Part shown: positions 51,601 to 61,600 of the stretch, piece after piece
Layout: each line of letters opens with the position of its first letter
Position numbering within the stretch: the stretch's first letter is position 1
From: Melitaea cinxia
Taxonomy: Eukaryota > Arthropoda > Insecta > Lepidoptera > Nymphalidae
Length of the DNA: 64,000 nt
Assembly (NCBI RefSeq): GCF_905220565.1
Contig: NC_059398.1
Coordinates: 6,719,177 to 6,783,176, forward strand
Reading direction: 5' to 3'
The notes under the pieces: generated by a model
Told to the model about the DNA's origin: nothing
Seen by the model: only the letters and a program-made list of their open reading frames with translations
The model's database searches: none
Program-made: the position numbers and the translations under genes

Positions 51601-54600
51601 GACCTTTTATTTTAATATATTAAAGTTGAAGGTTAAAACAGCCGCAATGAATTTACTATTAACGACATTTTATTGCATGAAAATTTCCTTCTAAAACATT
51701 TTTACTAGTAATTAGTTTTATATACGAATTAATCTCTGATTATAGATCTTAATAGGGCAAGAAGAGGATAGAAGAACATGTTTCTAAAAATTGGAAAAAC
51801 CTGTGATAAACATTAAACTTGAAATCAATTCGCATCAAGATTATCAGGCGATGCTTGGGTATTTAATTATAATCTCTAAATATTTTAATGAATCAAGTTG
51901 CAATTAGGTTTGGAATCTTGGTTTTAATGTAACGCCCCATTGATGGATGAGATTAGATACATGTACAACATAAAATAGTAATCGAAGTTTCCACGATAGC
52001 GTGTGACGTGAAAAAGGCGATTTTCACTGCACGCGATTTCTATTTCAATCCAATTTTCCCGGCGCGTGGAGAAACCGATCGCTCTAGTTGCGCCGGGTCC
52101 GGCCCACATCTCTTGCTAGAAAGTATTGTAGAAAGTAATATTATGATCCGATCTCCGTCCATCCGATGCACCGATCACGTGTGTCTTTTTATGCATCAAT
52201 TTTTTTTCAGCTGATAGTGGTATTTTTAAAGATGTATTCTCCACGTTTCGTATGTTTCACGCTATATTTGACTTACAACCATAGGATTACCACAAGCTAC
52301 TTAATATAAAGGACATGTCGCTATGTTACGCTTACTTTCGCCGCAGCCGAATTTCAATGAGGTTGTCTACGGGTTTGTGCAATACCTAACTTTGGGCAAC
52401 TTTCACTAGCTAGTTAGTGTATGCTTACGCGGTACGCCTGCGAAACCATTGCGTCGTCTGTTTCTGGGGTCATAGTGAAAGTGCGTATTGTTCAATCGAC
52501 ATAACTTTCTGAATCTTTGCTTAGATATTATTGCGCCTATATGTATAGTATTTTGTAGAAAGTAATTAGAAACACTAAGAAATATTTGTAGGCCTAGCCT
52601 TTAAAGGTTGCGTTAAACAACGTTATAAGCCATAAGTTTTAGTTTCATTTGAATGTTAGATACATTGCGTGGCGTTAAAAAAATAGTCGTACCATGCGAT
52701 TTCCCTCGCTTTACAATTTGAAATTTGCAGATATATTGACATTATGTTTTCCATATGACGTAAAAATATCATTATTTTTTTATCTTCTTCAATAAATATG
52801 ATTTTAACGCTTAAAAAATACGACTATACGAACAAAATAAACAAATTCTTTACTTAGCTTTATAATATTAATAAAGATTACCAAACAGAACTTTTCTCAC
52901 ACTTTTAAATAATAATATACTAATTCATTTCCGTGGGAAAACGATGTCTGATAGTCATTAAGACATCATTATTTTAATAGGAATTATCTAATTGATATAC
53001 GTATAAAACTCGAAAGAGTTTAAATACGTTATTTGTTGTTATAATTTAACTTACTTATAACCTGTGTTCATGTAACTAACCTAAATGTTGTCACTATCCC
53101 AGTGATTTTTAATTCTTCGCGAGGGAAAATACTTTATAAAAAGTAAAAAAAAGTACCTAGTTTGGAACTCATTAGACCTTAACTACAAGTAGCATTCTTT
53201 CATATGAAGCCTTATTTACCTTAAGCCTTGTTTATCTTCGTTCGTGTTCCTATTATTCGATATAAATGAAACAAAAGCTACAACAGAACATCAAAGAAGT
53301 TAGCTATAAATAACGTTGTCAGATGTGTTGTTTATACCAAGTTTGGAATCACTTCAGAGAATAGTCCTTAATAAGTGAAAAATTCACAATCGCGTGAGAG
53401 GAAAAACTTGTTATTATTAGCTGTAGAGAATCGCGAGCTTGCTTTGAGCTCAGATGCTATCATAAATAATGTGGCAGCGCGGTGAACGTTGGAGAGATGT
53501 GCGGGAGGAGGGCGGTACGTAAGAGTCAAGGCCGCACGCTGCCCCCGGTCGACGCTCGCGCCCCACTTGTCGCTCACATTGCCGACTCCTTCCCGCGCCC
53601 GAGGATACTCGACGCCGCCCGAACTACCACGAACTAGACCTTCTATGCGCTCGCGCACAACAGCTGAGACGTAATAACACACTGACTCGGTCATCCGTGC
53701 GTTCAACTTATGATTGGATTTCTTTTCCTAAATAATTATTTATCAAATGAATGAATATTGATTGCTCATTGTCTATTTCTGTTTAATTGAAATATCATTA
53801 AAAGTTATACTATTTTAAAACTCTAAATGTGTACAGTCAGAGTTACAAAATAACTACATACTTAATCTTGAATCAACTGGGATGGTAGAAGTAACTACAT
53901 ATAAAGTTTTTCAAACGATATAAAGCAGCCATATTCTATTTTTTTTATAGGGAGCAAAAATTATTTAAAATTATTTAGGTTTTAATTAAAACGTAATTCC
54001 AAGTTCACAATGTAGTTACTTTATTAATGAAAAAATAAGTTTTGACAAAGATATTATATTATATTTGCATACGGCCCGCGGGCCGCAGTTTAAGTATAGC
54101 GGATATAAAGCATGCTATTGTAAGCTATTAAACCAATAGTACTCTATAGTATACATTGACAAATCTTTGATTTGTTGATAATCATATCATTATTATATTT
54201 CTAGTTTATTATTTACTTATTAAAGGACCGTAGGTAAACACGAAGCATGGGTATGTCCGATGAACCGAACCAGTTCTAGCCATCTCAGACACTTTCACCG
54301 CGTTCGATAGGTTGTATCATCTTAATAACCCACTAAACGCTATTTAATGATATAATCATCACACTTTGCAACTTTCAAAATATGTTAATAGTTTGTAATA
54401 AAATCGCACTTATTCAGTTTTATTTTTAAATTTATTATCATGAATGAAGGACATTTTATAACGTCGAGTTTATCGTCTACATCGCCAACGATGCATGCGA
54501 CATTAAACCTAAACAATCTGCAGCGAGAGTAATGCAGCGTATGAATTTCATAGGTAAATAAAGCTATCGAAACCGATTAATGTTATGATATTTGAAATTT

Positions 54601-57600
54601 GAGTCATAAACTAAAGTATAATAAACGAACTCTCACACTTTCAGTCTTTTTATCCCTCATGTATGTAGATTTAGTTTTTTGGCAACATTTTGTAACAACC
54701 GATTGTTCAAGACAGGTACGCGGTAAAGGCCACCGACCCCGGCATAAGTCCGTATAATGGTCTCAATAAAATGTAAATAAAATTATCTGCTAGGAACTTA
54801 ACTGCTTTGCACGCTTCAGTTAATGTGCTTAATGTAAATCTTTATATCTAATTTATTTTTGTTTTTCATTCGTCATACTATATATTCGTCTAAGTACTTT
54901 TTTGGGTGGTTTTTGCTCACGTATTTGAATTCAGAAAACATATGTTATCAACATATTGTTAATTGACTAAAACAAAGACATTAAAACACTCGATCGACAT
55001 AACAGCAAACATTATCAATCACAATAGATTAATCACAATAGAAAGCTATTATAATCTATTGTGATATAATCGTGTTCTCGTGTATTGTGGTTAAAGGTAA
55101 ACGAAGTAATAATAAACTTGCAACACTGCCTATTATATTTAAGGAGTTCCTACCGCGTGATTGACAATTGCCGATTTAATTTTCATTGCGCATCGCATAC
55201 CCTACTCCTTCATGCACCTTGAATACAAAACCGACGTGCCAAACATCATTAGTATTCTGACAGGGTATAGCCACCTTTTGTTTGGGCAGGAAACGTTCAG
55301 ACTTCCACCGAAAATGACTTGATCGTGTCTTTTTACAAAAACATCTCTTCGTCAAAGGGAGAGCAACTCGCATGTAAAAATTGAAAACAAACAGTCTTCA
55401 CTTCTTCGTTTGTCCGCCGAGCCAACGAATCGGTCATGAAATGTATGCAAATTTTATAGCGTCCAATTATAGATGTTCTCGACAGCCGGCACCTTTGGGC
55501 CACCAGTTTCGAACTTTATTTATTGTTGCATTAAGCGTCGAAGATTTCATTTGTTTTAACTGGATGCCTTGGCTTCTTGGTCACTAGAATTAAATTTACT
55601 TAATATAAATATATAAAAAAATATGTAAAGTATATATACTAAATATTATATCAAATATTTAATGTGACGTATATTCGACGGATAAATTTAAAATTCAGTT
55701 AGTTCAAAATATTAATGAGATAATATTTAAACAAAACTGTTAAAAAAAACATTATTAATTTTTTTATCATTCTATTACAGGTCGTGAAGAACTGTCGCCG
55801 GCATCAAGTGTAAATGGATGTAGCACAGATGGAGAAGCAAGACGGCAAAAGAAAGGTCCAGCACCTCGCCAGCAAGAAGAGCTGTGTCTCGTATGTGGTG
55901 ACAGAGCCTCCGGATACCACTACAACGCACTCACATGTGAAGGCTGTAAAGGTAAGTTAAGTCAGATTTGAACAACATCAGATGTGTAAAGATACCAAAA
56001 TAGAAAGCCCTTGCCTAACAAGCGCCCACGAGTATTCATATTCAGTGCTAAATTGGCGCATTGTACCGGTTATCAAGACTGTTAGCGAAACGTACACAAT
56101 GTATCCAAGTCGAGACGTAACGTCACAATAGCCGTCTGCACCGCGTCTATTCCTTGATTCATCCAATTCTATAACGTAGTCAGTTATTACAATTTGTCTT
56201 GCCAATCTTTTAAAACCACGTGGTTAACAGAACAAGATAAGTTTTGGTTCGTTTTTTATGAATTTCAAGACACAAAAGAAAATCTACCAATCGATGTTAT
56301 TTTTTTCAGGATTCTTTAGGCGGAGTGTTACTAAAAATGCTGTATACATTTGCAAATTTGGTCACGCGTGTGAAATGGATATGTATATGAGAAGAAAATG
56401 TCAGGAATGTAGGTTAAAGAAATGTCTCGCAGTGGGTATGAGGCCAGAATGTGTAGTTCCGGAAACAACGTGTGCAATCAAAAGAAAAGAAAAGAAAGCA
56501 CAAAGAGAAAAAGACAAACTGCCAGTCAGCACAACGACAGTTGATGATCACATGCCGCCCATAATGCAATGCGATCCACCGCCACCCGAAGCTGCCAGGA
56601 TTGTAAGTTGATTTTATATTTTTATTCATAATTTAGCTTAGACTAATATAACTATTAGTCTTAGCTATATTTATTTTAGTTATACTCGTAAATTGTATAT
56701 TTAAAGTATTTATGATTGCACGCACGTTTTGCATTCCCACCCTAATTAATAGCAACAAAATATTAATGTTTGTTGTTTCCTACGTGAAGCTGGAATGTTT
56801 GCAGCACGAAGTGGTCCCGCGGTTCCTCTCAGAAAAGCTCCTGGAGCAGAACAGGCTGAAGAACATCCCTCCACTAACGGCAAATCAGCAGTTCTTGATC
56901 GCGAGGCTGGTCTGGTATCAAGATGGCTACGAGCAGCCTTCTGACGAAGATTTAAAAAGGGTTACACAGGTGGGTTTCATTCGCCTTTATTTTATTTTGA
57001 AATGCACTTGTATTATTTCTTTTTTTATTTTATCCATTCAATCAGTCAGTCAGTCAGTCAGTTCAGTCTATTGCAGCATATTTTATCTCATGTTTACTAT
57101 TAGTATAAAAATTATATTAGTACTGTAACATTTTTTATTTTAGTTTTTATTTTAGTATTTTGTGTTGAATATTTAGTTCATTTATTAATATATTAACGAA
57201 TATTATTCGTTAAGAGCAAAATTTGATCTGTCTAGACTTGGCAGGAAGGGGAGGAAGACGAGGAGGAATCTGACTTGCCGTTCCGTCAGATCACTGAGAT
57301 GACTATCCTGACCGTTCAACTGATCGTCGAGTTCGCTAAAGGCCTACCGGGATTTGCCAAGATCTCTCAACCTGATCAAATCACCCTTTTAAAGGTACGA
57401 AAAAAATTTGTAACATTAAGATTATAATACCAAAAACAAGAATTTCAAGAGAAAATTAGTAATTAACGCAAAAAACGTAAAATTAAACATTCAATTTTGA
57501 TTCCTGTAATAATCAATATTATATCATATCTTAGATTTAAGAAGTAAAAGTTTTAATGCGAATTATGTTCTCCAGGCTTGCTCCAGTGAGGTGATGATGT

Positions 57601-58507
57601 TGCGAGTGGCACGACGATATGACGCGTCGACAGACAGCGTTCTCTTCGCGAACAACCGCGCGTACACCCGCGAAAACTATCGCAAGGCGGGCATGTCGTA
57701 CGTTATCGAGAACCTGCTACACTTCTGCCGCTGCATGTACACCATGTCCATGGACAACGTGCACTATTCCCTCCTCACCGCTATCGTCATCTTCTCAGGT
57801 TTTTATACTATTTTTTTTTGATCCTACGAAATTTTTGGCAATCTCCAAACCAAATAAACAATGTGTAGCAAGTACAGATGGTACATTGGGCATAGCAGGA
57901 AGTATACTGTAGTAGCAGCCCGAGTAGGGACATACCTCACAGAAGATCACAGCTAAATAATACTGCTTTCAGTTAGTGTTTCTTTTAGTGGTCAGTAAGG
58001 TGGCCACAGATTCTGGGGAGGGTCGGCGCGCTTTCGATGCCTCTGGTTTTGCGCCTATAGGCTATGGGTAAGCCCTTGCCATCAGGTGGACTGCACGCTT
58101 GTTTGCCGACCCAGTCTAATAAAAGTAAATAATGTGTATACTATGGAGTATAGTTTATAATATTCTACTTCTACAATTAACACTAAAAATGAAACTTGCA
58201 AATTCCAGACCGGCCGGGGCTTGAGCAACCGCACTTGGTGGAGGAGATCCAGCGGTATTACCTGAACACTCTGCGCGTGTACATCATGAACCAGCTGAGC
58301 GCGTCCTCGCGCTGCCCGGTCATGTTCGGCAAGATATTGTCCATACTGTCCGAACTACGTACACTGGGCATGCAGAACTCTAACATGTGTATATCACTGA
58401 AACTCAAGAATAGGAAGCTACCGCCGTTTTTGGAGGAGATATGGGACGTAGCGGAAGTGTCGACATCGCATCCGCCTACACTCGTCGAGCCCCCCACCGA
58501 GCTCTAG
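33287..58507 (+). CDS. EcR: ecdysone receptor, isoform B1 (seven coding exons)
   Basis: EcR is the nuclear receptor for 20-hydroxyecdysone. It binds DNA as a heterodimer with Ultraspiracle and switches on moulting and metamorphosis genes. The exons join in frame to 547 residues: A/B domain 1-141; C4 zinc fingers about 142-207 (CLVC at 142-145, P-box CEGCKG 159-164); hinge to about 265; ligand-binding domain about 285-528; F domain 530-547. M343, T344, R384, Y409, N505 and W527 match ligand contacts reported for Heliothis EcR (from memory, with that numbering shifted by one). The AF-2 helix is PPFLEEIWDV (520-529). The length is close to the 556 residues of the hawkmoth B1. The start ATG 33,287 opens MRRRWSNNGG, as in moth B1, with G at -3. 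Introns are 22,175, 358, 187, 266, 181 and 410 bp, all GT-AG. Confidence 0.97.
33940..34131. mobile_element. fragment of the AACCGACTTC-family repeat inside EcR intron 1
   Basis: Shares GTGATAAGGAAACCAGGATC, AGAGAAATCGAGGGAAAC and the end TTTCGTTTGCTAGCAAACAC with the element at 20,726. The interior between GGGAAAC and the terminal T-run is deleted. The 118-residue ORF through it is not a gene. Confidence 0.7.
37270..37428 (-). mobile_element. SINE/LINE-3'-end family 2, 5' half
   Basis: Reverse complement of the 5' half of the unit at 15,817: AAAGCCAGCAGTTGGACGG, CCCGCCATCGGTCGGCTTTT, CCCTTAGTCGCCTCTTATG and GAGAGTGGGTGCTATATTC. The 3' half is missing. Confidence 0.7.
37828..37892 (-). mobile_element. 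SINE family 1, short remnant
   Basis: ATATAGGAGAAGACTTAGGA and CCACGCTGCCCCACTGCGG match the 3' body of SINE family 1 with several substitutions. It is an old fragment of about 65 bp. Confidence 0.5.
38878..38962 (+). mobile_element. SINE family 1, 3' end only
   Basis: CCGATCCTTCTCCTACATGG, AAAGAGGCCTATGCCCAGC and GTGGGATATTACAGGCTGAA are the SINE tail. The rest is missing, as in other 5'-truncated copies. Confidence 0.7.
40097..40451 (+). mobile_element. SINE family 1 with perfect 16-bp target duplication
   Basis: CAATCGAAACGCTAAC occurs at 40,097-40,112 and 40,436-40,451. Between them is the SINE, with an intact B box (GGTTCGAATCC at about 40,141), AGGAGAGCACGTTAAGCCG, ATCCGCCAACTCGCAGTGG and the tail ATGCCCTGCAGTGGGATACA. 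The A-box part of the head is shortened. The unaltered duplication points to a recent insertion. Confidence 0.88.
41282..41896 (+). mobile_element. CR1/Jockey-type LINE, extreme 3' end
   Basis: Encodes FYSNSFTVNAVRLWNSLPLS followed by IRQAP, the last conserved block of the LINE family at 17,140, then a stop at 41,480. The 3' UTR has an AT-rich microsatellite-like part (41,500-41,600), a GAAATCGCTATTTAGCGAT hairpin (41,790-41,808) and an (AAAT)n tail. It is 5'-truncated and not a host gene. Confidence 0.75.
41897..42298 (+). mobile_element. lepidopteran repeat ending CGCACTTGGCCGG
   Basis: Starts ACGGAACCCTTATAGGATCA and runs through CTACAGGGTACTTCTCGTGA. It ends TACGGAACCCTCGATGCGCG, then CACTTGGCCGGTTTTT. 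I recognise both end blocks as a high-copy lepidopteran repeat. The transposon class is not clear. It abuts the LINE tail at 41,896. Confidence 0.6.
42450..42560. other. GC-rich patch in intron 1
   Basis: The stretch GGTCGAGCGCTCGTCTCGG and the following CGCCCGCGCTGCC contrast with flanking AT-rich DNA. No EcR-like coding is visible. It could be regulatory. Confidence 0.2.
44475..44800. repeat. two-copy diverged tandem repeat, period about 164 bp
   Basis: CAACCGATGTTGAATAAG...TGATAATATTGATTCGAC at 44,483 is repeated as CAACCGATGTCGAATCAG...GATAATATTAATTCGAC at 44,647. The following AT-rich halves (GTAATAAAATAAGTACG and TTAATAAGTATG) also align. No third copy was seen. Confidence 0.65.
45402..45600 (-). 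mobile_element. Helitron-like non-autonomous element
   Basis: Begins ACTAGCTGTGCCCTGC, the reverse complement of the CTAGT terminus at 15,695. The body has TTATAGCCTTCTTCGGTAAA, ACCAGTAGTTCCTGAGATT and the end TTAATATAGATT. The family is familiar in Lepidoptera. Confidence 0.6.
47406..47980 (-). mobile_element. Helitron-like repeat, composite
   Basis: Begins ACTAGCTGCTGCCCGCGACG. It continues with GTAGCCTATACGTTGACCC, CGGACATACATACAGACAAAC, TTGGCTTCGGTATCGATTG and TTTTATTATATGTATAGATA. These are blocks I recognise from lepidopteran CTAG-ended repeats. The middle (47,570-47,700) may be unrelated or a second element. The 92-residue ORF at 47,784 is within the repeat. Confidence 0.5.
49190..49265. 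other. GC-rich patch in intron 1
   Basis: The stretch GGCGGTCGACCTTCCGCCGCG lies in AT-rich DNA. One frame is open for about 24 codons, but it does not resemble any EcR isoform I know. Confidence 0.2.
53470..53700. promoter_or_regulatory. CpG-rich island in EcR intron 1, candidate internal promoter or enhancer
   Basis: This is the most GC-rich segment of intron 1, about 2.1 kb upstream of common exon 2. It contains GGCCGCACGCTGCCCCCGG, CGACGCTCGCGCCCC and CTTCCCGCGCCCGAGG. It does not match the repeats in the window. Its composition is like the B1 promoter island. ORFs on both strands (61 and 112 codons) are arginine/proline- or alanine-rich by-products of the GC content. Confidence 0.35.
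53701..55780. other. EcR: 3' part of EcR intron 1
   Basis: AT-rich. It contains a perfect palindrome CGGCCCGCGGGCCG near 54,073 and a 14-bp inverted repeat (55,018-55,031 with 55,052-55,065). The acceptor of exon 2 is preceded by a pyrimidine-rich run at 55,759-55,780. Confidence 0.5.
55781..55951 (+). CDS. EcR: EcR exon 2: first zinc finger
   Basis: Adds residues 107-163 and the first base of G164: REELSPASSVNGCSTDGEAR and on through LCLVCGDRASGYHYNALTCE to GCK. This is the first common exon of all isoforms. The donor is GTAAGT. The intron interrupts the codon after the P-box cysteine, between the two fingers, a position conserved in many nuclear receptors. Confidence 0.96.
56310..56602 (+). 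CDS. EcR: EcR exon 3: second zinc finger and hinge
   Basis: Residues 164-261: GFFRRSVTKNAVYICKFGHAC, MRRKCQECRLKKCLAVGMRP, a basic hinge (KRKEKKAQREKDK) and a proline-rich run ending EAARI. It ends on a codon boundary before donor GTAAGT. The apparent ORF start at 56,258 is intronic. Confidence 0.96.
56790..56969 (+). CDS. EcR: EcR exon 4: start of ligand-binding domain, tandem acceptor
   Basis: Residues 262-321: LECLQHEVVPRFLSEKLLEQ, then LTANQQFLIARLVWYQDGYE to KRVTQ. Two in-frame AG acceptors precede it: GTGAAG (exon from 56,790) and TTTGCAG (exon from 56,805). The second would drop LECLQ, as in the Bombyx protein I remember. Donor is GTGGGT. Confidence 0.94.
57041..57066. repeat. (TCAG)n tetranucleotide in EcR intron 4
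   Basis: Several tandem TCAG units. As an AG-rich run between donor 56,970 and acceptor 57,235 it offers decoy AGs but lies far from the branch region. Confidence 0.8.
57236..57394 (+). CDS. EcR: EcR exon 5: ligand-binding domain
   Basis: Residues 322-374: an acidic loop TWQEGEEDEEESDLPF, then RQITEMTILTVQLIVEFAKG to ITLLK. M343 and T344 line the ligand pocket by comparison with Heliothis EcR. The acidic loop varies in length between moths. Donor GTACGA. Confidence 0.95.
57576..57798 (+). CDS. EcR: EcR exon 6: ligand-binding domain
   Basis: Residues 375-448 and one base: ACSSEVMMLRVARRYDASTD, SVLFANNRAYTREN, YVIENLLHFCRCMY and LLTAIVIFS. R384 and Y409 match known ligand contacts. Residue 420 is N where I recall D in other moths. 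Donor GTTTTT is weak. Confidence 0.95.
57872..58122 (-). mobile_element. SINE-like family 3 inside EcR intron 6
   Basis: On the minus strand: GGTCGGCAAACAAGCGTGCA, CTGATGGCAAGGGCTTACC, GCATCGAAAGCGCGCCGACC, TCTGTGGCCACCTTACTG and TTATTTAGCTGTGATCTTCT. It occupies most of this 410-bp intron, leaving about 75 bp before it and 85 bp before the acceptor. Confidence 0.75.
58209..58507 (+). CDS. EcR: EcR exon 7: helices 9-12, AF-2 and F domain
   Basis: Residues 449-547: DRPGLEQPHLVEEIQRYYLN, KILSILSELRTLGMQNSNMC, LKNRKLPPFLEEIWDV and a short F domain AEVSTSHPPTLVEPPTEL, ending at TAG 58,505-58,507. N505 and W527 are expected ligand contacts. Confidence 0.96.
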
Positions 58508-58655
58508 CCCCTGCGCGCGCCCCGCCTGCGCGCGACTGGCCGCTGACCGCCCACTGGCCCCCACTGGCCCCCCTGGCCCCCCCTGGCCCACCAGTGGCGC
58601 CCTCTGGGCCCCCAGTGGGCCCACGCTGGCGCCCCGCCCGCCCCGGCCGCAAGCC
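58508..58655 (+). repeat. GC-rich CTGGCCCCC-type low-complexity block after the stop codon
   Basis: Imperfect repeats of CACTGGCCCC/CCCTGGCCC and their complements (CCAGTGGGC) make strong internal hairpins. One shifted frame is open and Ala/Pro-rich for 89 codons. Confidence 0.7.
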
Positions 58656-61600
58656 CCCGGAGAGAAACGCTCATAGACTGGCTAGTTTTAGTGGAGTGCT
58701 CGGACACTAGACGGACTCGATTGAACTATTTTTAAGGACAGTGTTCGGCCGCCGGTCTCGCGCGTGTTCGGTGACCGACGTGCGAGTATAGTGAATATAT
58801 GTGCTGTTGAACGTTCCGAGAATATATTTAGTGTTGATAGTTAGGATATGACTGGATGAGTCGGTCGCTCGGATACGGCCGATGAGACTCGGATGAGTAC
58901 GTCCTCCTAAATTACGCATACGTACGTACTATGAGAGTTATAACACAAAAAGTAATATATGAGAGATGTTTCTATTGGGTGAAAAGTTGATAGTTATGTT
59001 TATTTACCAAAATTAACGGTACGTTGATTAACCCTTTTAATTAATATTATATGTATATTGTAAAGTTCGAACGCCCCGCGCAGCAGGAGATATCTGTCGG
59101 TGGACGTTGTTGATGATTTACGACTGTGTTTGTTTATATATAGTTTATGTCAGACGTGTTATCGTGTCCTGTCGATTTTAGTTCCGATTGATGTTCCATT
59201 GTCCTGTGCCCGCGTCCCTCAATTTTAACGAATAATTATAATTTATTATTGCTGTGATTACATTTATAAATGTTGAAGTATCTTAGGTAGGCTGAGATAA
59301 GTGTGTCTTATTACATTTAGAAGTTCTACTGTCGCAGTAGCTTTCATAAAAGCATCACCGGTTTCTTGTCTACCTGTTTGAATATTTTGATAGTTAACGA
59401 CATAAGTATATAGTATATGGGTGATTCATTTTCTACAGTGATCACAATGCACTGATGTCTTTACTTTAGGCTATTGATCTTTGCTGTCACCGGTTTGGTG
59501 TTAGGTGTTGAGTCGCTATGCAGGTTGAGTTGTTGAAAGCTAAAGGCGTATCACGTGCAATTTACCATAGGTCGTCGTAGAATAATTTATAGATTCATAA
59601 TAAATATACTATATGTGTCACACGTTGATCTATATTAAATAAGGAAATAACGGAGGCAGATATGGCTAATAATCCCAGTTACTGTGTCCTCGATAAATGT
59701 ACAAAATTCAGATGTTATATAATGTTGTGTAATTCTACTTACAGCGACATAACATTGCGTGTATGTTGCGGCAGCTATTACGTAGGTACGTGTACGGTTA
59801 GACATATAGTGCCCATAACTCTATCCTGCTTTATGATTATAATTTTTCTATGTTGTCTATTTTTATTTTATTTATAGTTTTCTTGTTATTAAAGTGTAAT
59901 TTATTTAACTTTGTCTTGTAGCGTATAGTTATCCAAATTGAAATGGCAGCTGGATTAAGTCAAATGTATGATTTTTAATATTTCGACTATTTAGCCGAGC
60001 TTACTATATGGGAACAATATTGGAATAGAGTATATATGTAAATGTTGATAGATCATCGTACGCGCAATGTCGTGTCCACAATAAACGACCAAATCTGTCT
60101 CCGCTTTAAATATACTAAGGGAGATGTCATTAAAAAATAAATAAAACAATAAATAACTAAAAATAATTCACGTTTAGATAAATAAACTGCCCATGTACAA
60201 TATATTACACATACGAAATGCCTTATTTCGCGTTACCTGTACTGTGTACCTACATTGTTGAGAATGGAATATCATAGTTATATGTAAACTAAAATAATCG
60301 ATCTCAATTAACAGTAAGCGTTGTTAAAGCATAAATTAAGCGTGTTTTTCGTTTATCGCTGGGCATTTCAACCTTCACGATGCAACTGGCTCGCGAGAAG
60401 CCTACATGGTAGCGTTCACGAACTCGCCGACACTCAACCACCCCGAACATTTAACACATTAAGATGTAGATTAAGTCTGTCTGATGCGTATTGAATGTGT
60501 CTTCTTTACATGAAACTGTGTTGTAAATTTACGTATTACGTATGCCTGAGGTTTTTGGAAGCATTTCTAACTATACGTATAAAATTCAGCGTGAGACGAT
60601 CGAGCTTGCACCGCGGACCGAGCGCTAGTCCGCTTTTAATCCATCTTTTCGAATTATATATTAATTTTATTGTAGCAGTAGGTGATTTCTAAAATAATTA
60701 ACGAAGCACAAACGTCGCTGGAGTGTCTCACGTTGCTCCGACGATGACGGCGTATTGACAACACACACTGCCATTATAAACGTATGTTCACGGTGTGATC
60801 GTATGACTGTGGTTATAGCTGGTTTTATATGACAACTTTAAGAGTCTAGGGTTATAAATATACGAGTCAAGATTAACTTTACGCTATGATACGATGCCTT
60901 ATAACTGAGATGCGACGGTAAGCGCTCGAAGCCTTACAGCTGTATACTTTGCATCTCAAGTTTGTGACAAATATAACTGCCATTCGATAAGTAAATTGTT
61001 ATACATCATTCGACGCGTAGTAAGTTCATGAAGGGTAGCTTCATAGTTTACGGTCTCCGTCGGTGCACAGCCGGTCGTATTTGATACATATTATTCAATT
61101 TCGAAATTGTAATAGATTTATTAAGTACGTAATAATCTCACACGAGAAAGTAATAAGTAATGATTACCCTAATATAATTTGTGTCTTTAGCTGATAATGG
61201 AATATAAGTACGATAATAAGTTTATATCGCTCGGGATGACTTTGTGTTTGTGAGCATCGCTGAGTGGGACGGGACGAGAAGAGCACAAGGACGACGAAGG
61301 ACGGCTCGACTGTTAAACACATACACATACAGACATACACGGCGAAGACGGTTACGTGCTTACTCGTGCAAAACTTGCGCAGTTACGCGTCTGTATTTGA
61401 GCTAAGTTGAGCAAAATATGTAATGGAAAAAAAAATATTGTCAATGCTACTTATTTTGATAAATTTGTAGCTAACTTAAGGCAAAGATGTTTTGACGATT
61501 GAGTGAGATATTTTAATTATTAAGTTAATTATGTGCTATACATAGGAAAATAAAAGTTCCAGCACTAAAAACGTTATTCGTGTTTTTAGGCATTTTTGGA

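Larger units (their letters stand above)
33606..55780 (+). other. EcR: EcR intron 1 (22 kb)
   Basis: Bounded by GTCAGA and TTCTATTACAG, phase 1. It separates the B1-specific exon from the common exons, the position where isoform switching occurs in insect EcR genes. It contains the repeats listed individually and GC-rich patches near 42,450, 49,195 and 53,470. Stretches 34,200-37,260, 38,970-40,090, 42,600-44,470, 44,810-45,400, 45,610-47,400 and 47,990-53,460 hold nothing else I can identify. Confidence 0.85.

Noticed and set aside
58441..58710. 89-codon Pro/Ala/Arg-rich ORF across the EcR stop
   Set aside because: It is a shifted frame of GC-rich 3' UTR; such frames stay open because stops are AT-rich.
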